Assembly: GCA_002878375.1 (NCBI GenBank)
Contig: NIRF01000004.1
Span: 72,534 to 136,533, forward strand
Direction of reading: 5' to 3'
DNA length: 64,000 nucleotides
Source: Dictyoglomus sp. NZ13-RE01
Lineage (GTDB): Bacteria > Dictyoglomota > Dictyoglomia > Dictyoglomales > Dictyoglomaceae
The position numbers and the translations under genes were made by a program. The notes beneath the pieces were generated by a model. It saw only the letters and a program-made list of their open reading frames with translations, ran no database searches and was not told where the DNA came from. Below, one piece after another: positions 54,699 to 62,087 of this stretch. Numbering within the stretch: position 1 is the stretch's first letter; every line of letters begins with the position of its first letter.

Positions 54699-55097
54699 AT
54701 GCAAAAAAGATTATACAGAAGTAAAAAGGAAAAAATTTTTTTAGGGGTCTGTGGTGGAATTGCAGAATACTTTAACATTGATCCCTCTATTGTAAGACTT
54801 CTTTTTGTACTATTAGTCTTATTTACAGGTGGAACAATGCTTATTCTCTACTTCATTGCAGGTATTATTATACCAGAGGAACCATCAGATTTTTTTAATT
54901 CACCTGAAGAAGTGCAAAAAGAATCTAAAGACACATCTCATAAAGATAGGGGAGAAGAGTTTCTCGGTTGGCTTTTATTAATTATTGGAGCTCTTCTTTT
55001 AGGAAGAACCTTAGGATGGCTTATTCTTCCCTTTAGAGCTATTTTCTCCATAATACTTATCATTTTAGGAGTTCTCTTACTTTTAGCCAAAAAATAG
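54699..55097 (+). CDS. pspC: PspC-domain membrane protein
   Basis: 132-residue inner-membrane protein. The PspC domain (about 1-60) starts with RLYRSKKEKIFLGVCGGIAEYFNIDPS and its first helix, a linker of about 30 charged residues follows, and two further hydrophobic helices lie at about 85-130. PspC proteins sense or counter envelope stress. AAAGGAGG precedes the ATG. It forms an operon with the LiaF-like gene 12 nt downstream, facing an ECF sigma/anti-sigma pair. Confidence 0.92.
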   Translation: MQKRLYRSKKEKIFLGVCGGIAEYFNIDPSIVRLLFVLLVLFTGGTMLILYFIAGIIIPEEPSDFFNSPEEVQKESKDTSHKDRGEEFLGWLLLIIGALLLGRTLGWLILPFRAIFSIILIILGVLLLLAKK

Positions 55098-55109
55098 GAG
55101 GGATTAGAT

Positions 55110-55952
55110 ATGAAAAGAATTTCTTTTTTAGCCATTTTTCTCATATTAGTAGGAATAATATTACTACTTTCAGAGTTAGGCTTAATTGAAATTACCTGGA
55201 CAGATCTGCTAAAGTTTTGGCCCCTCATACTTGTCTTTTGGGGAATTGATATCTTGATAGGTGAAAGAAGGTTTTTTGTATGGATTGCCCTATTACTTCT
55301 AATACTTTTCTTGGCTCTGATCTTTTCTTTTCCCTACTATCATAGACCTGGAAGGATGTATAGAGATTGGAGATTTCCTTATGATACAAACATTAAAAGG
55401 TTAGAGCTTAATGTTAAGTGTGAGATGGGTAAAATCTTCTTAGCTATGAATAAAAACAAGGACTTAGTCTACATATCTTCAAAAGGAGATCTTAATATAT
55501 CCGAAGATAAGAAAATAATAGGTGATACTTTAAATTTAGATTTAAAGATAAAGAAATCTTACTTTTTCCTAATAGAAGAGGACAGAAGTATTAATATATT
55601 TATATCACCGGATGTTAATTTAGATCTAACATTCCAAAATGGTGTAGGAAATTACAACCTGGATCTTAGGGGACTCAAATTAGAAAAACTAAGATTAGAA
55701 GGAGGAGTAGGAAACATATTGGCATATATACCTCAAACTACCGAATATATTGAAATAAAAGGAGGGATTGGTAATATTGATGTCTACATTCCAGAAGGCA
55801 TACCTATAGACCTTAAAAGTAAGTCTGGACTTGGAAAAGTTGATATCGCAAGTAATATAAGTAAGTGGCAGGGAGAAGGGAAAGTAATCCATATAAGACT
55901 TGAGGCAGGCATAGGAAACATAAATATCAAAAGTTATAAAGATATCATCTAA
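55110..55952 (+). CDS. LiaF-like (DUF5668 plus beta-helical C-terminal) envelope-stress protein
   Basis: 280-residue membrane protein. The N-terminal half has about four hydrophobic helices with the DUF5668-type WPLILVFWGIDILI motif. The C-terminal half (about 95-280) is a repetitive beta structure with recurring NGVGNYNLDL, GGVGNILAYI, GGIGNIDVYI, SGLGKVDIAS and AGIGNINIKS turns, one every 21-23 residues, as in LiaF/YvqF-type toast-rack domains. Such proteins tune envelope-stress responses. It is cotranscribed with pspC, and its stop interlocks with that of the convergent anti-sigma gene (CTAA). Confidence 0.87.
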   Translation: MKRISFLAIFLILVGIILLLSELGLIEITWTDLLKFWPLILVFWGIDILIGERRFFVWIALLLLILFLALIFSFPYYHRPGRMYRDWRFPYDTNIKRLELNVKCEMGKIFLAMNKNKDLVYISSKGDLNISEDKKIIGDTLNLDLKIKKSYFFLIEEDRSINIFISPDVNLDLTFQNGVGNYNLDLRGLKLEKLRLEGGVGNILAYIPQTTEYIEIKGGIGNIDVYIPEGIPIDLKSKSGLGKVDIASNISKWQGEGKVIHIRLEAGIGNINIKSYKDII

Positions 55953-56371
55953 TTTTTTCTTTGAAATTTTATTTCTGTATAAAAAGCCACAAAAATAGTT
56001 AAGATTATGCTTATTAAAAAAAGCTGAAGATATAAATTCTGGATAATTAAAATAATACCGTAAAAGATTAGAGAGAGAGCAGGAATATTTATAATCAAAT
56101 AAAGGAGTAAAAAAATCATTAAAAGATAAATAGAAGATAAAATAGCAATAATTAATCTTCTTTTATTCTGTTCTCTTCTTAATCTTTTTAAAACAATAGG
56201 AAATACTATTTCCCATTCATCGCCAAATTTATTCTCACTTATCTTATTTTCTATAGCTATCCAATCTCTCCAAAGCCTTTGGCAACGAGAACAACTTTCC
56301 AAATGTTTATAAAAGTCTGAAGAAACCTCTGGATATTTCAACATCTCTTCTTCAAAATCATAACAATCCAT
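55949..56371 (-). CDS. Putative anti-sigma factor with zinc-binding motif and two membrane helices
   Basis: 140 residues. The N-terminal ZAS-like motif H-x3-C-x2-C (HLESCSRCQ, about residues 24-32) binds zinc in many anti-sigma factors. The C-terminal half holds two hydrophobic helices (about 75-98 and 104-130). It follows the ECF sigma gene by 2 nt, so the pair is a sigma/anti-sigma unit in which this membrane protein would hold the sigma factor until envelope stress. Sequence outside the motif is not recognisable. Confidence 0.85.
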   Translation of the reverse strand: MDCYDFEEEMLKYPEVSSDFYKHLESCSRCQRLWRDWIAIENKISENKFGDEWEIVFPIVLKRLRREQNKRRLIIAILSSIYLLMIFLLLYLIINIPALSLIFYGIILIIQNLYLQLFLISIILTIFVAFYTEIKFQRKN

Positions 56372-56373
56372 AA

Positions 56374-56820
56374 TTATTTATCCTCCTCTTTAAAATAATT
56401 ATATATCTTTTTTTTGCCTCTATAAATATGGCTTTTTACTGTATTAACTGGTATATTTAGCTTTTCACTAATCTCCTTATATGAATACCCCATTTTATAA
56501 TAAAGAGTAAGGATGCTTCTTTCTATAGGGCTTAATATCCTCCAAATATCCTCATACTCCGCTAACTTTTCTGGGCTCTCATAAAAGCCATCATAATCAA
56601 CATCTACAAAGCGGGAATTTTTCCTAAGATAATCCATAGCAAGACTATGGGCAATTCTATACAAATAAGTTTTTGCAGTTTCTTCTCTTAGGGAGTACCT
56701 CATTGCTTTAATAAAGGTTTCCTGAAGAAGATCCTTTGCTAATTCTTCTTCCCCCACAAGATTTCTTAAATAAATAAATATTTCTTTGCCATACTTGAGA
56801 AAATAATATGAAATATCCAT
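56374..56820 (-). CDS. ECF-type RNA polymerase sigma factor
   Basis: 148-residue sigma-70 family protein of the extracytoplasmic group. Region 2 has AKDLLQETFIKAMR and TAKTYLYRIAHSLAMDYLR; region 4 has YYKMGYSYKEISEKLNIPVNTVKSHIYRGKKKI. Regions 1 and 3 are absent, as in ECF sigmas. The ATG lacks a Shine-Dalgarno and starts 6 nt after an extended -10 (TGATAAAAT), so the mRNA is probably leaderless. The anti-sigma gene follows immediately. The likely target operon is pspC-liaF-like, which carries a sigma-W-like promoter. Confidence 0.93.
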   Translation of the reverse strand: MDISYYFLKYGKEIFIYLRNLVGEEELAKDLLQETFIKAMRYSLREETAKTYLYRIAHSLAMDYLRKNSRFVDVDYDGFYESPEKLAEYEDIWRILSPIERSILTLYYKMGYSYKEISEKLNIPVNTVKSHIYRGKKKIYNYFKEEDK

Positions 56821-56826
56821 GAAACT

Positions 56827-56835
56827 ATTTTATCA
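56827..56835 (-). promoter_or_regulatory. Extended -10 promoter of the ECF sigma gene
   Basis: Minus-strand TGATAAAAT (56835-56827), TGn plus TAAAAT, only 6 nt before the sigma ATG. The -35 position is a T run. Confidence 0.5.
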
Positions 56836-56865
56836 TGTATACTAATAAGAAAAAAAAGAGGTGAA

Positions 56866-58269
56866 ATGATAATGTATAAAAAGATTGAAGGTCCTTTTGA
56901 GCCTACTTGGGAATCTCTATCTCAGTTTAAAATACCCGATTGGTATATAAATGCAAAATTTGGCATCTTTATTCACTATGGAGTTTATTCAGTTCCTGCT
57001 TTCTCAAACGAATGGTATCCCAGAAATATGTATATCAAAGGAAGTAAAGAATACGAATATCATATAAAAACATATGGAAATCCTAAGGAATTTGGCTATA
57101 AAGATTTCATACCTATGTTCAAAGCAGAGAAGTTTGATCCAGATGAATGGGCAGATCTCTTTAGAAAAGCAGGAGCAAAATATGTGGTAGCAGTAGCAGA
57201 ACATCATGATGGCTTTGCTATGTATGACTGTAGTTTTACCCGATGGTGTGCCACAAAAATGGGACCCCAAAAGGATATAATTGGAGAACTTGCAAAAGCA
57301 TTAAAAAGGCATTTTCTAACCTTTGGTATTTCTTATCATAGAGCTGAACACTGGTGGTTTTTCCATGAAGGCACAAAATTTGAATCCGACGTACAAGATA
57401 GAAATTACATTGACCTATATGGTCCTGCACAGCCAGAAACAACTCAGCCCAATGAAGAGTTTCTTGAAGATTGGTATATAAGACTCTGCGAAATTGTTGA
57501 CAAATATCAACCACAAATAGTCTATTTTGACTGGTGGATTGAACAACCTGTCTTTGAGCCTTATCTTAAAAGGTTTTCCGCCTTTTATTATAATAGAGGG
57601 TATCAGTGGCAAAAGGGAGTAGCTATTAATTACAAATTAAATTCCTTTCCAAGAAGCTGTGCAGTTTATGACGTAGAAAGAGGAGTTCAAGATGATATAG
57701 ATCCTATATTTTGGCAAACAGATACCTCTATATCAAGGCTATCTTGGGGATACATTGAGAATGATGAATATAAATCATCAAAAGAAATAATACAAGATTT
57801 AATAGATATAGTAAGCAAAAATGGAGCACTTTTACTGAACGTAGGTCCAAAATCTGATGGAACAATTCCAGAACCTGCTAAAAATATACTACTGGAGATT
57901 GGTCATTGGCTCCTTATTAATGGAGAGGCTATATACGAAACAAGACCTTGGAAAATTTATGGGGAAGGACCCACAAAAGTTATAGCAGGCTCCTTTAAAG
58001 AAGCCCCTAAAAATTTTACTGGAGATGATTTTAGATTTACTACAAAGGGAGATAACCTTTATATCTTTGTAATGGAAAAGCCAGAAAAAACTCCAATTCT
58101 TATAAGGTCTTTAAGCGACAGAATAACATTATACCCTAAAAGGATAGAAAAGGTAGAAATTTTACAAACAAAGGAAAGTGTTAATTTCCAAAGAGACGAA
58201 GATGGGCTAAGAGTATTTCTTGAAAACCTTGATAAATATGTTTATCCTTTGGCTTTAAAAGTTTATTAA
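56866..58269 (+). CDS. Alpha-L-fucosidase (GH29)
   Basis: 467-residue retaining fucosidase without signal peptide, so cytoplasmic. TIM barrel (about 20-355) with FGIFIHYGVYSVPAF and VAVAEHHDGFAMYDC at the substrate site, nucleophile Asp in IVYFDWW (about residue 224), and a C-terminal beta sandwich (about 365-467). VSKNGALLLNVGPKSDGTIP is the family's conserved strand. Two ATGs (56866, 56872) share one AGAGGTG site; the first is used. It is divergent from the ECF sigma gene and stands alone, before a separate promoter for superoxide reductase. Confidence 0.92.
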   Translation: MIMYKKIEGPFEPTWESLSQFKIPDWYINAKFGIFIHYGVYSVPAFSNEWYPRNMYIKGSKEYEYHIKTYGNPKEFGYKDFIPMFKAEKFDPDEWADLFRKAGAKYVVAVAEHHDGFAMYDCSFTRWCATKMGPQKDIIGELAKALKRHFLTFGISYHRAEHWWFFHEGTKFESDVQDRNYIDLYGPAQPETTQPNEEFLEDWYIRLCEIVDKYQPQIVYFDWWIEQPVFEPYLKRFSAFYYNRGYQWQKGVAINYKLNSFPRSCAVYDVERGVQDDIDPIFWQTDTSISRLSWGYIENDEYKSSKEIIQDLIDIVSKNGALLLNVGPKSDGTIPEPAKNILLEIGHWLLINGEAIYETRPWKIYGEGPTKVIAGSFKEAPKNFTGDDFRFTTKGDNLYIFVMEKPEKTPILIRSLSDRITLYPKRIEKVEILQTKESVNFQRDEDGLRVFLENLDKYVYPLALKVY

Positions 58270-58278
58270 AAATTATTC

Positions 58279-58307
58279 TTGTTTAATTCCTACTTTTGTA
58301 GTATAAT
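58279..58307 (+). promoter_or_regulatory. Promoter of the superoxide reductase operon
   Basis: TTGTTT (58279-58284), 17-nt spacer, TATAAT (58302-58307), about 30 nt before the ATG, with GGGGG as ribosome site. Confidence 0.7.
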
Positions 58308-58336
58308 TTAAAAAAAATTGAAAGGGGGATAAACAT

Positions 58337-58708
58337 ATGAAGGATTTAATCCAAAGTAAAGATTTTAAAGTTGAGAAGCATGTTCCTGTGATTGAAATAT
58401 TGGAAAAAGGAGAGTTAACAAAAATAAGAGTCTTAGTTGGAAAAGAAATCCCACATCCAAATACTACAGAACATCATATTGAATGGATCCAAGTATATTT
58501 CCTTCCAGAGGGTGGCACATATCCTTATATGTTAGCAAACATTAGCCTATCCGCTCACGGTGCTTCAACCCAAGGGCCAAATACCAGTGGTGTATTCATT
58601 GAGCCAGATATTACTCTTTCCTTTAAAGTACAAGGGAAGGGAAAACTGTATGCCCTATCATATTGCAATATTCATGGTTTATGGGGAAGCGAACCTCTTG
58701 AGCTATAA
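58337..58708 (+). CDS. Superoxide reductase (neelaredoxin, class II)
   Basis: Cytoplasmic 123-residue enzyme that reduces superoxide to peroxide without making oxygen, typical of anaerobes. The catalytic Fe(His)4Cys site can be placed: EKHVPVIE (Glu14-Lys15-His16), the His of IPHPN and of HHIEW, and Cys-x2-His in YCNIHGLW near the C-terminus. No N-terminal desulforedoxin domain, so a 1Fe type. It is followed by a peroxiredoxin 12 nt downstream, giving a superoxide-to-peroxide-to-water route in one operon. Confidence 0.94.
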   Translation: MKDLIQSKDFKVEKHVPVIEILEKGELTKIRVLVGKEIPHPNTTEHHIEWIQVYFLPEGGTYPYMLANISLSAHGASTQGPNTSGVFIEPDITLSFKVQGKGKLYALSYCNIHGLWGSEPLEL

Positions 58709-58720
58709 AGGAGGAATTTC

Positions 58721-59137
58721 ATGATAAAAATTGGTGATTTAGCGCCTAATTTTTCCCTTAAAGATCAGCATAACGAAGAATTTAATTTGGGCAGTTATAA
58801 AGGTAAAAAAATACTACTTTCCTTTCATCCATTAGCCTGGACAAGAATTTGTGCAGAACAAATGGTAAGCTTGGAGAAAAATTACGAAACCTTTGAAAAA
58901 CTAAACACAATTCCTTTAGGAGTTAGTGTAGATACTGTACCATCAAAGCATGCTTGGGCTAAGGAACTGAAAATATCAAAATTGAGACTAATTAGTGATT
59001 TTTGGCCCCACGGCAGAGTAGCACAACTCTTTGGAATATTCAGAGATGAGGAAGGAAAGATTATCTTTTTCAAGATATACGAAATTAAAGAGCTACCAGA
59101 TATTGAAGAGATAATTAAATTTCTGGAAAATAAATAA
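58721..59137 (+). CDS. 1-Cys peroxiredoxin (AhpC/TSA family)
   Basis: 138-residue thioredoxin-fold peroxidase. The active site is PLAWTRICAEQM, with Cys at about residue 47 as the only Cys in the protein, and the conserved Arg lies in the C-terminal part (GRVAQLFGI). The absence of a second Cys means it needs an external thiol reductant. AGGAGG precedes the ATG. It uses the peroxide produced by the superoxide reductase just upstream. A palindrome follows its stop. Confidence 0.93.
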   Translation: MIKIGDLAPNFSLKDQHNEEFNLGSYKGKKILLSFHPLAWTRICAEQMVSLEKNYETFEKLNTIPLGVSVDTVPSKHAWAKELKISKLRLISDFWPHGRVAQLFGIFRDEEGKIIFFKIYEIKELPDIEEIIKFLENK

Positions 59138-59139
59138 AA

Positions 59140-59164
59140 AGAGGGAGAGTTAAACTCTCCCTCT
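59140..59164. terminator. Palindromic hairpin after the peroxiredoxin gene
   Basis: Stem AGAGGGAGAGTT / AACTCTCCCTCT. The plus-strand bases after it lack a T run, so it may be a 3' mRNA stabiliser or leaky terminator ahead of queD. Confidence 0.55.
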
Positions 59165-59192
59165 AATCATAAAAAACCTCTGGAGGTTCAAT

Positions 59193-59570
59193 TTGTTTCT
59201 CATAAAAGAATTTTATTTTGATTCTGCACATAACTTGATAAAATATAAAGGGAAATGTGAAAATCTTCATGGGCATACCTATAAACTTGTTGTTGTTATA
59301 GAAGGTATTCCCAATGATGAAGGTATGATAATGGATTTTGTAGAATTAAAAGAGATAGTCAAAGAACATGTTTTAAAATATTTAGATCATGCTTATTTAA
59401 ATGATATAATTGAACAACCAACAGCAGAAAATATTGCTATTTGGATCTGGAATAGGCTATATGATCTTTTAAAAAGGGATAATTGTCAATTATTTGAGAT
59501 TCAGGTTTGGGAGACAAGAGAAAGTGGAGTCGTATATAGAGGGGAAAAATTTGAGAGACGTACAGAATGA
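59193..59570 (+). CDS. queD: 6-pyruvoyl/carboxy-tetrahydropterin synthase family (QueD, PTPS-I/III type)
   Basis: 125-residue T-fold enzyme, TTG start with GGAGG 6 nt upstream. Zinc His residues in DSAHNL and LHGHTYKL; the catalytic segment reads CENLHGH. That CExxHGH form combines the Cys of QueD (PTPS-I) with the Glu of PTPS-III enzymes that replace FolB; from memory, such I/III proteins can do both reactions. Downstream are folE2, folP and folK but no folB, so it probably makes 6-hydroxymethyl-dihydropterin for folate, perhaps also the queuosine precursor. Other zinc/Glu residues (LDHAYLN, WETRES) are intact. Confidence 0.88.
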   Translation: MFLIKEFYFDSAHNLIKYKGKCENLHGHTYKLVVVIEGIPNDEGMIMDFVELKEIVKEHVLKYLDHAYLNDIIEQPTAENIAIWIWNRLYDLLKRDNCQLFEIQVWETRESGVVYRGEKFERRTE

Positions 59571-60339
59571 TATAGATCTTAGGAATATACCCTTGGAAAG
59601 AGTGGGTATTAAGGATTTGGAATGGCCTATCAAGGTTTTAGATAAAGAGAGAGGTCATCAGCAAACAGTAGCAAAAATAGAGATTGCAGTTGATTTAAAA
59701 CATTATATTCGTGGAATTCATATGAGTAGATTTATTGAGATTATGAATGAACTTGAGGAACTAAAACCAAAATCATTAGAAGAAATGCTGAGAAAGATTA
59801 AGGAGAAACTTCAAGCAGAAAGAAGCTATCTTAAAATGTCTTTTCCTTATTTCATTTATAAGAGTGCCCCAATATCAAAAATAGAATCTCCCAATAAAAT
59901 TGAGGCAATTATTGATGCAGAACTTTTTAAAGTATTCAATATGATCATTGGAGTAAAAGTACCTATTCATACATTATGTCCTTGCTCCAAAGAAATTAGT
60001 GATTACTCTGCCCACAATCAAAGAGCAATAGCGGAAATATATGTAAAATCAAAAAGTATGATATGGTTTGAAGATTTAGTAGAAATAGCAGAAAAAAATG
60101 CAAGCTCTCCCATATTTGCCCTTTTAAAAAGACCCGATGAAAAATATATAACTGAACACGCATATGATAATCCTAAATTTGTTGAAGATGTCGTTAGAGA
60201 TATTGCCATAGAACTTGAAAAAAATAATTCTATAGAATGGTATAAAATTGAGGTTACAAGTATGGAGAGTATACATAATCATAATGCTTTTGCATGCTTA
60301 GAGAAGGGGTGGCTTGATCATGTTATTAGAAATCAGTAA
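59551..60339 (+). CDS. folE2: GTP cyclohydrolase FolE2 (type IB)
   Basis: Converts GTP to dihydroneopterin triphosphate, first step of folate and queuosine synthesis; metal-flexible and active without zinc. TTG start at 59551 is chosen: GAGGGG lies upstream and the protein then begins MRDVQNDIDLRNIP as in the family. Length 262 residues. The conserved Cys is in HTLCPCSKEIS (about residue 145), with SAHNQRA next to it. It overlaps queD by 20 nt and folP by 20 nt. Confidence 0.95.
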   Translation: MRDVQNDIDLRNIPLERVGIKDLEWPIKVLDKERGHQQTVAKIEIAVDLKHYIRGIHMSRFIEIMNELEELKPKSLEEMLRKIKEKLQAERSYLKMSFPYFIYKSAPISKIESPNKIEAIIDAELFKVFNMIIGVKVPIHTLCPCSKEISDYSAHNQRAIAEIYVKSKSMIWFEDLVEIAEKNASSPIFALLKRPDEKYITEHAYDNPKFVEDVVRDIAIELEKNNSIEWYKIEVTSMESIHNHNAFACLEKGWLDHVIRNQ

Positions 60340-61516
60340 TGAATATTTGGAAAAAGAAATTCAGAAAATTGGAGCACATCCTGATTCTATTCCTATTTTC
60401 CTAAGAAAATCCAAAATAATACCACTAAAGATATTCAACATTCCATCACCTGCAGGGAATATAATAAAACAAGAAATGTTAGCAATAGGTGGAGATTTTA
60501 TAGTACACAAAAATACTGTGAACTGTAAGGTAGATAAAACAGATGGAATATTCCTTGGAACAAGAAAGCACTATGAAATTCTTCTAAATAAAATTAAAAA
60601 CTTAAACTATTTTGAGTTAAACAAAGTTGCAGAAGAACTTGATAATTTTTTACATAAGGAAAAGGTTAAAGAGATGAGCTCCCCATGGGGAAGAAAAATT
60701 CTATTTAATAGAACTTTGTTAATGGGTATCATAAATGTTACTCCTGACTCCTTCTATAAAGGATCAAGAAAGACCAATGAAGAGGAAATTTTAAATACTG
60801 CTAAGGATATGGTAGAAAATGGAGTAGACATCATTGATATTGGGGGACAATCTACAAGACCAGGCTCTGATTTTATTGATTTAGAAGAAGAATTAAGAAG
60901 AGTCCTTCCTGCAATAGAAATTGTTAGAAAAGAATTTCCTAATATTATCATCTCTGTAGATACATTTAGAGGGGAGGTGGCAGAAAAAGCAATAGAAAAA
61001 GGGGCGGACATTATCAATGATATTAGTGGATTTTCTTTTGACAACAAAATACTAAAAGTTGTGGCAGAAACAAAAGCACCATACGTTTTAATGCATATAA
61101 AAGGAACTCCTAAAAATATGCAGGAAAATCCCTTCTATGAAGATGTTGTAAAAGAAATAATAGAGTATTTTATAGAGAAAATAGATTTTACCAGTAAAAA
61201 TAATGTTGATGTCGAAAAAATTATAATTGATCCTGGAATTGGATTTGGCAAAAGATACGAGGACAACTTAGAAATCCTTATAAGACTAAAAGAATTTCAA
61301 AGCCTTAAAAAGCCCATTCTTATAGGTGCCTCAAGAAAGAGTTTTATTGGAAAAACCTTAGGAGACATTCCTCCTGAGGATAGATTAGAGGGTACTTTAG
61401 CTATAACCTCCTACTGCGTAATAAATAATGTCGATATTATCAGAGTTCACGATGTTAAAGAAAACAAAAGAGTAATAAAAATGCTTGAGGCGTTAAAATG
61501 CCAATTGCCTTTATAG
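60320..61516 (+). CDS. folP: Dihydropteroate synthase with N-terminal extension
   Basis: Joins hydroxymethyl-dihydropterin pyrophosphate and p-aminobenzoate. ATG 60320 is used, with GGGGTGG upstream. At 398 residues it is about 125 longer at the N-terminus than short DHPS; the extension (about 1-125) has no known motif but occurs in some thermophile and clostridial enzymes (from memory). The DHPS barrel follows: LMGIINVTPDSFYKG, DIIDIGGQSTRPGS, VSVDTFRG-like ISVDTFRGEVA, PYVLMHIKGTP, DPGIGFGKR and GASRKSFIG. It overlaps folE2 by 20 nt and folK by 19 nt. Confidence 0.94.
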   Translation: MLLEISNEYLEKEIQKIGAHPDSIPIFLRKSKIIPLKIFNIPSPAGNIIKQEMLAIGGDFIVHKNTVNCKVDKTDGIFLGTRKHYEILLNKIKNLNYFELNKVAEELDNFLHKEKVKEMSSPWGRKILFNRTLLMGIINVTPDSFYKGSRKTNEEEILNTAKDMVENGVDIIDIGGQSTRPGSDFIDLEEELRRVLPAIEIVRKEFPNIIISVDTFRGEVAEKAIEKGADIINDISGFSFDNKILKVVAETKAPYVLMHIKGTPKNMQENPFYEDVVKEIIEYFIEKIDFTSKNNVDVEKIIIDPGIGFGKRYEDNLEILIRLKEFQSLKKPILIGASRKSFIGKTLGDIPPEDRLEGTLAITSYCVINNVDIIRVHDVKENKRVIKMLEALKCQLPL

Positions 61517-61956
61517 CTCTTGGCAGTAATTTAGGCGATAGAGAGAAAAATATTAAGATTGCCTTAGAGAAAATTCAAAACGCAGGAGTAAAAATACTAA
61601 AAATATCAAGAATAATAGAGACTGAACCTTATGGATATCTTGATCAAGGCAAGTTTTTAAATGCAGTATGCATGGTAGAAACAAATCTTTCTCCAAGAGA
61701 ACTATTAGAGTTATTACTCGGAATTGAAAAAGAAATGGGTAGAGTTAGAAAAATCAAATGGGGACCAAGAAACATAGACTTAGATATAATTTTTTATGAA
61801 GATTACATTATAAATGAGGAGGATTTAATAATTCCTCATCCTGACGCCCATAATAGAGCCTTTGTCATCGATCCCCTTTGCGAAATTGCTCCCGATTTCG
61901 TTCATCCAGTCATTAAGAAAAAGATACGAGAAATAAAAGAAAATTTACATACTTAA
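61498..61956 (+). CDS. folK: 2-amino-4-hydroxy-6-hydroxymethyldihydropteridine pyrophosphokinase
   Basis: Pyrophosphorylates hydroxymethyl-dihydropterin, the substrate for FolP. 152 residues, the normal HPPK length. Substrate site IALGSNLGDREKN, ETEPYGYLDQGKFLNAV, and the ATP/Mg site GPRNIDLDIIFY followed by IPHPDAHNRAFVIDPL. It overlaps the folP end by 19 nt and is the last gene of the pterin operon. Confidence 0.95.
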   Translation: MPIAFIALGSNLGDREKNIKIALEKIQNAGVKILKISRIIETEPYGYLDQGKFLNAVCMVETNLSPRELLELLLGIEKEMGRVRKIKWGPRNIDLDIIFYEDYIINEEDLIIPHPDAHNRAFVIDPLCEIAPDFVHPVIKKKIREIKENLHT

Positions 61957-62044
61957 GAAATTATTCTGAAAAACTTCTGATAACCTTAGTTAATCAAGTA
62001 TATCCAAGTATTATTTTTCTTTTATATTGCATTTTAATTCAATA

Positions 62045-62072
62045 TATGATAGAATTTGTTCAAAAATGAACA
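62045..62072 (+). promoter_or_regulatory. -10 element and operator of the second sugar importer
   Basis: TATGAT (62045-62050) followed at 62057-62072 by the perfect dyad TGTTCA-N4-TGAACA, which would cover the transcription start and the first transcribed bases. A good -35 is not evident (TTGCAT at 62027 is too close). The dyad is likely a repressor site; the regulator is not in the window. Confidence 0.55.
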
Positions 62073-62087
62073 TAAGGAGGTATTTTT

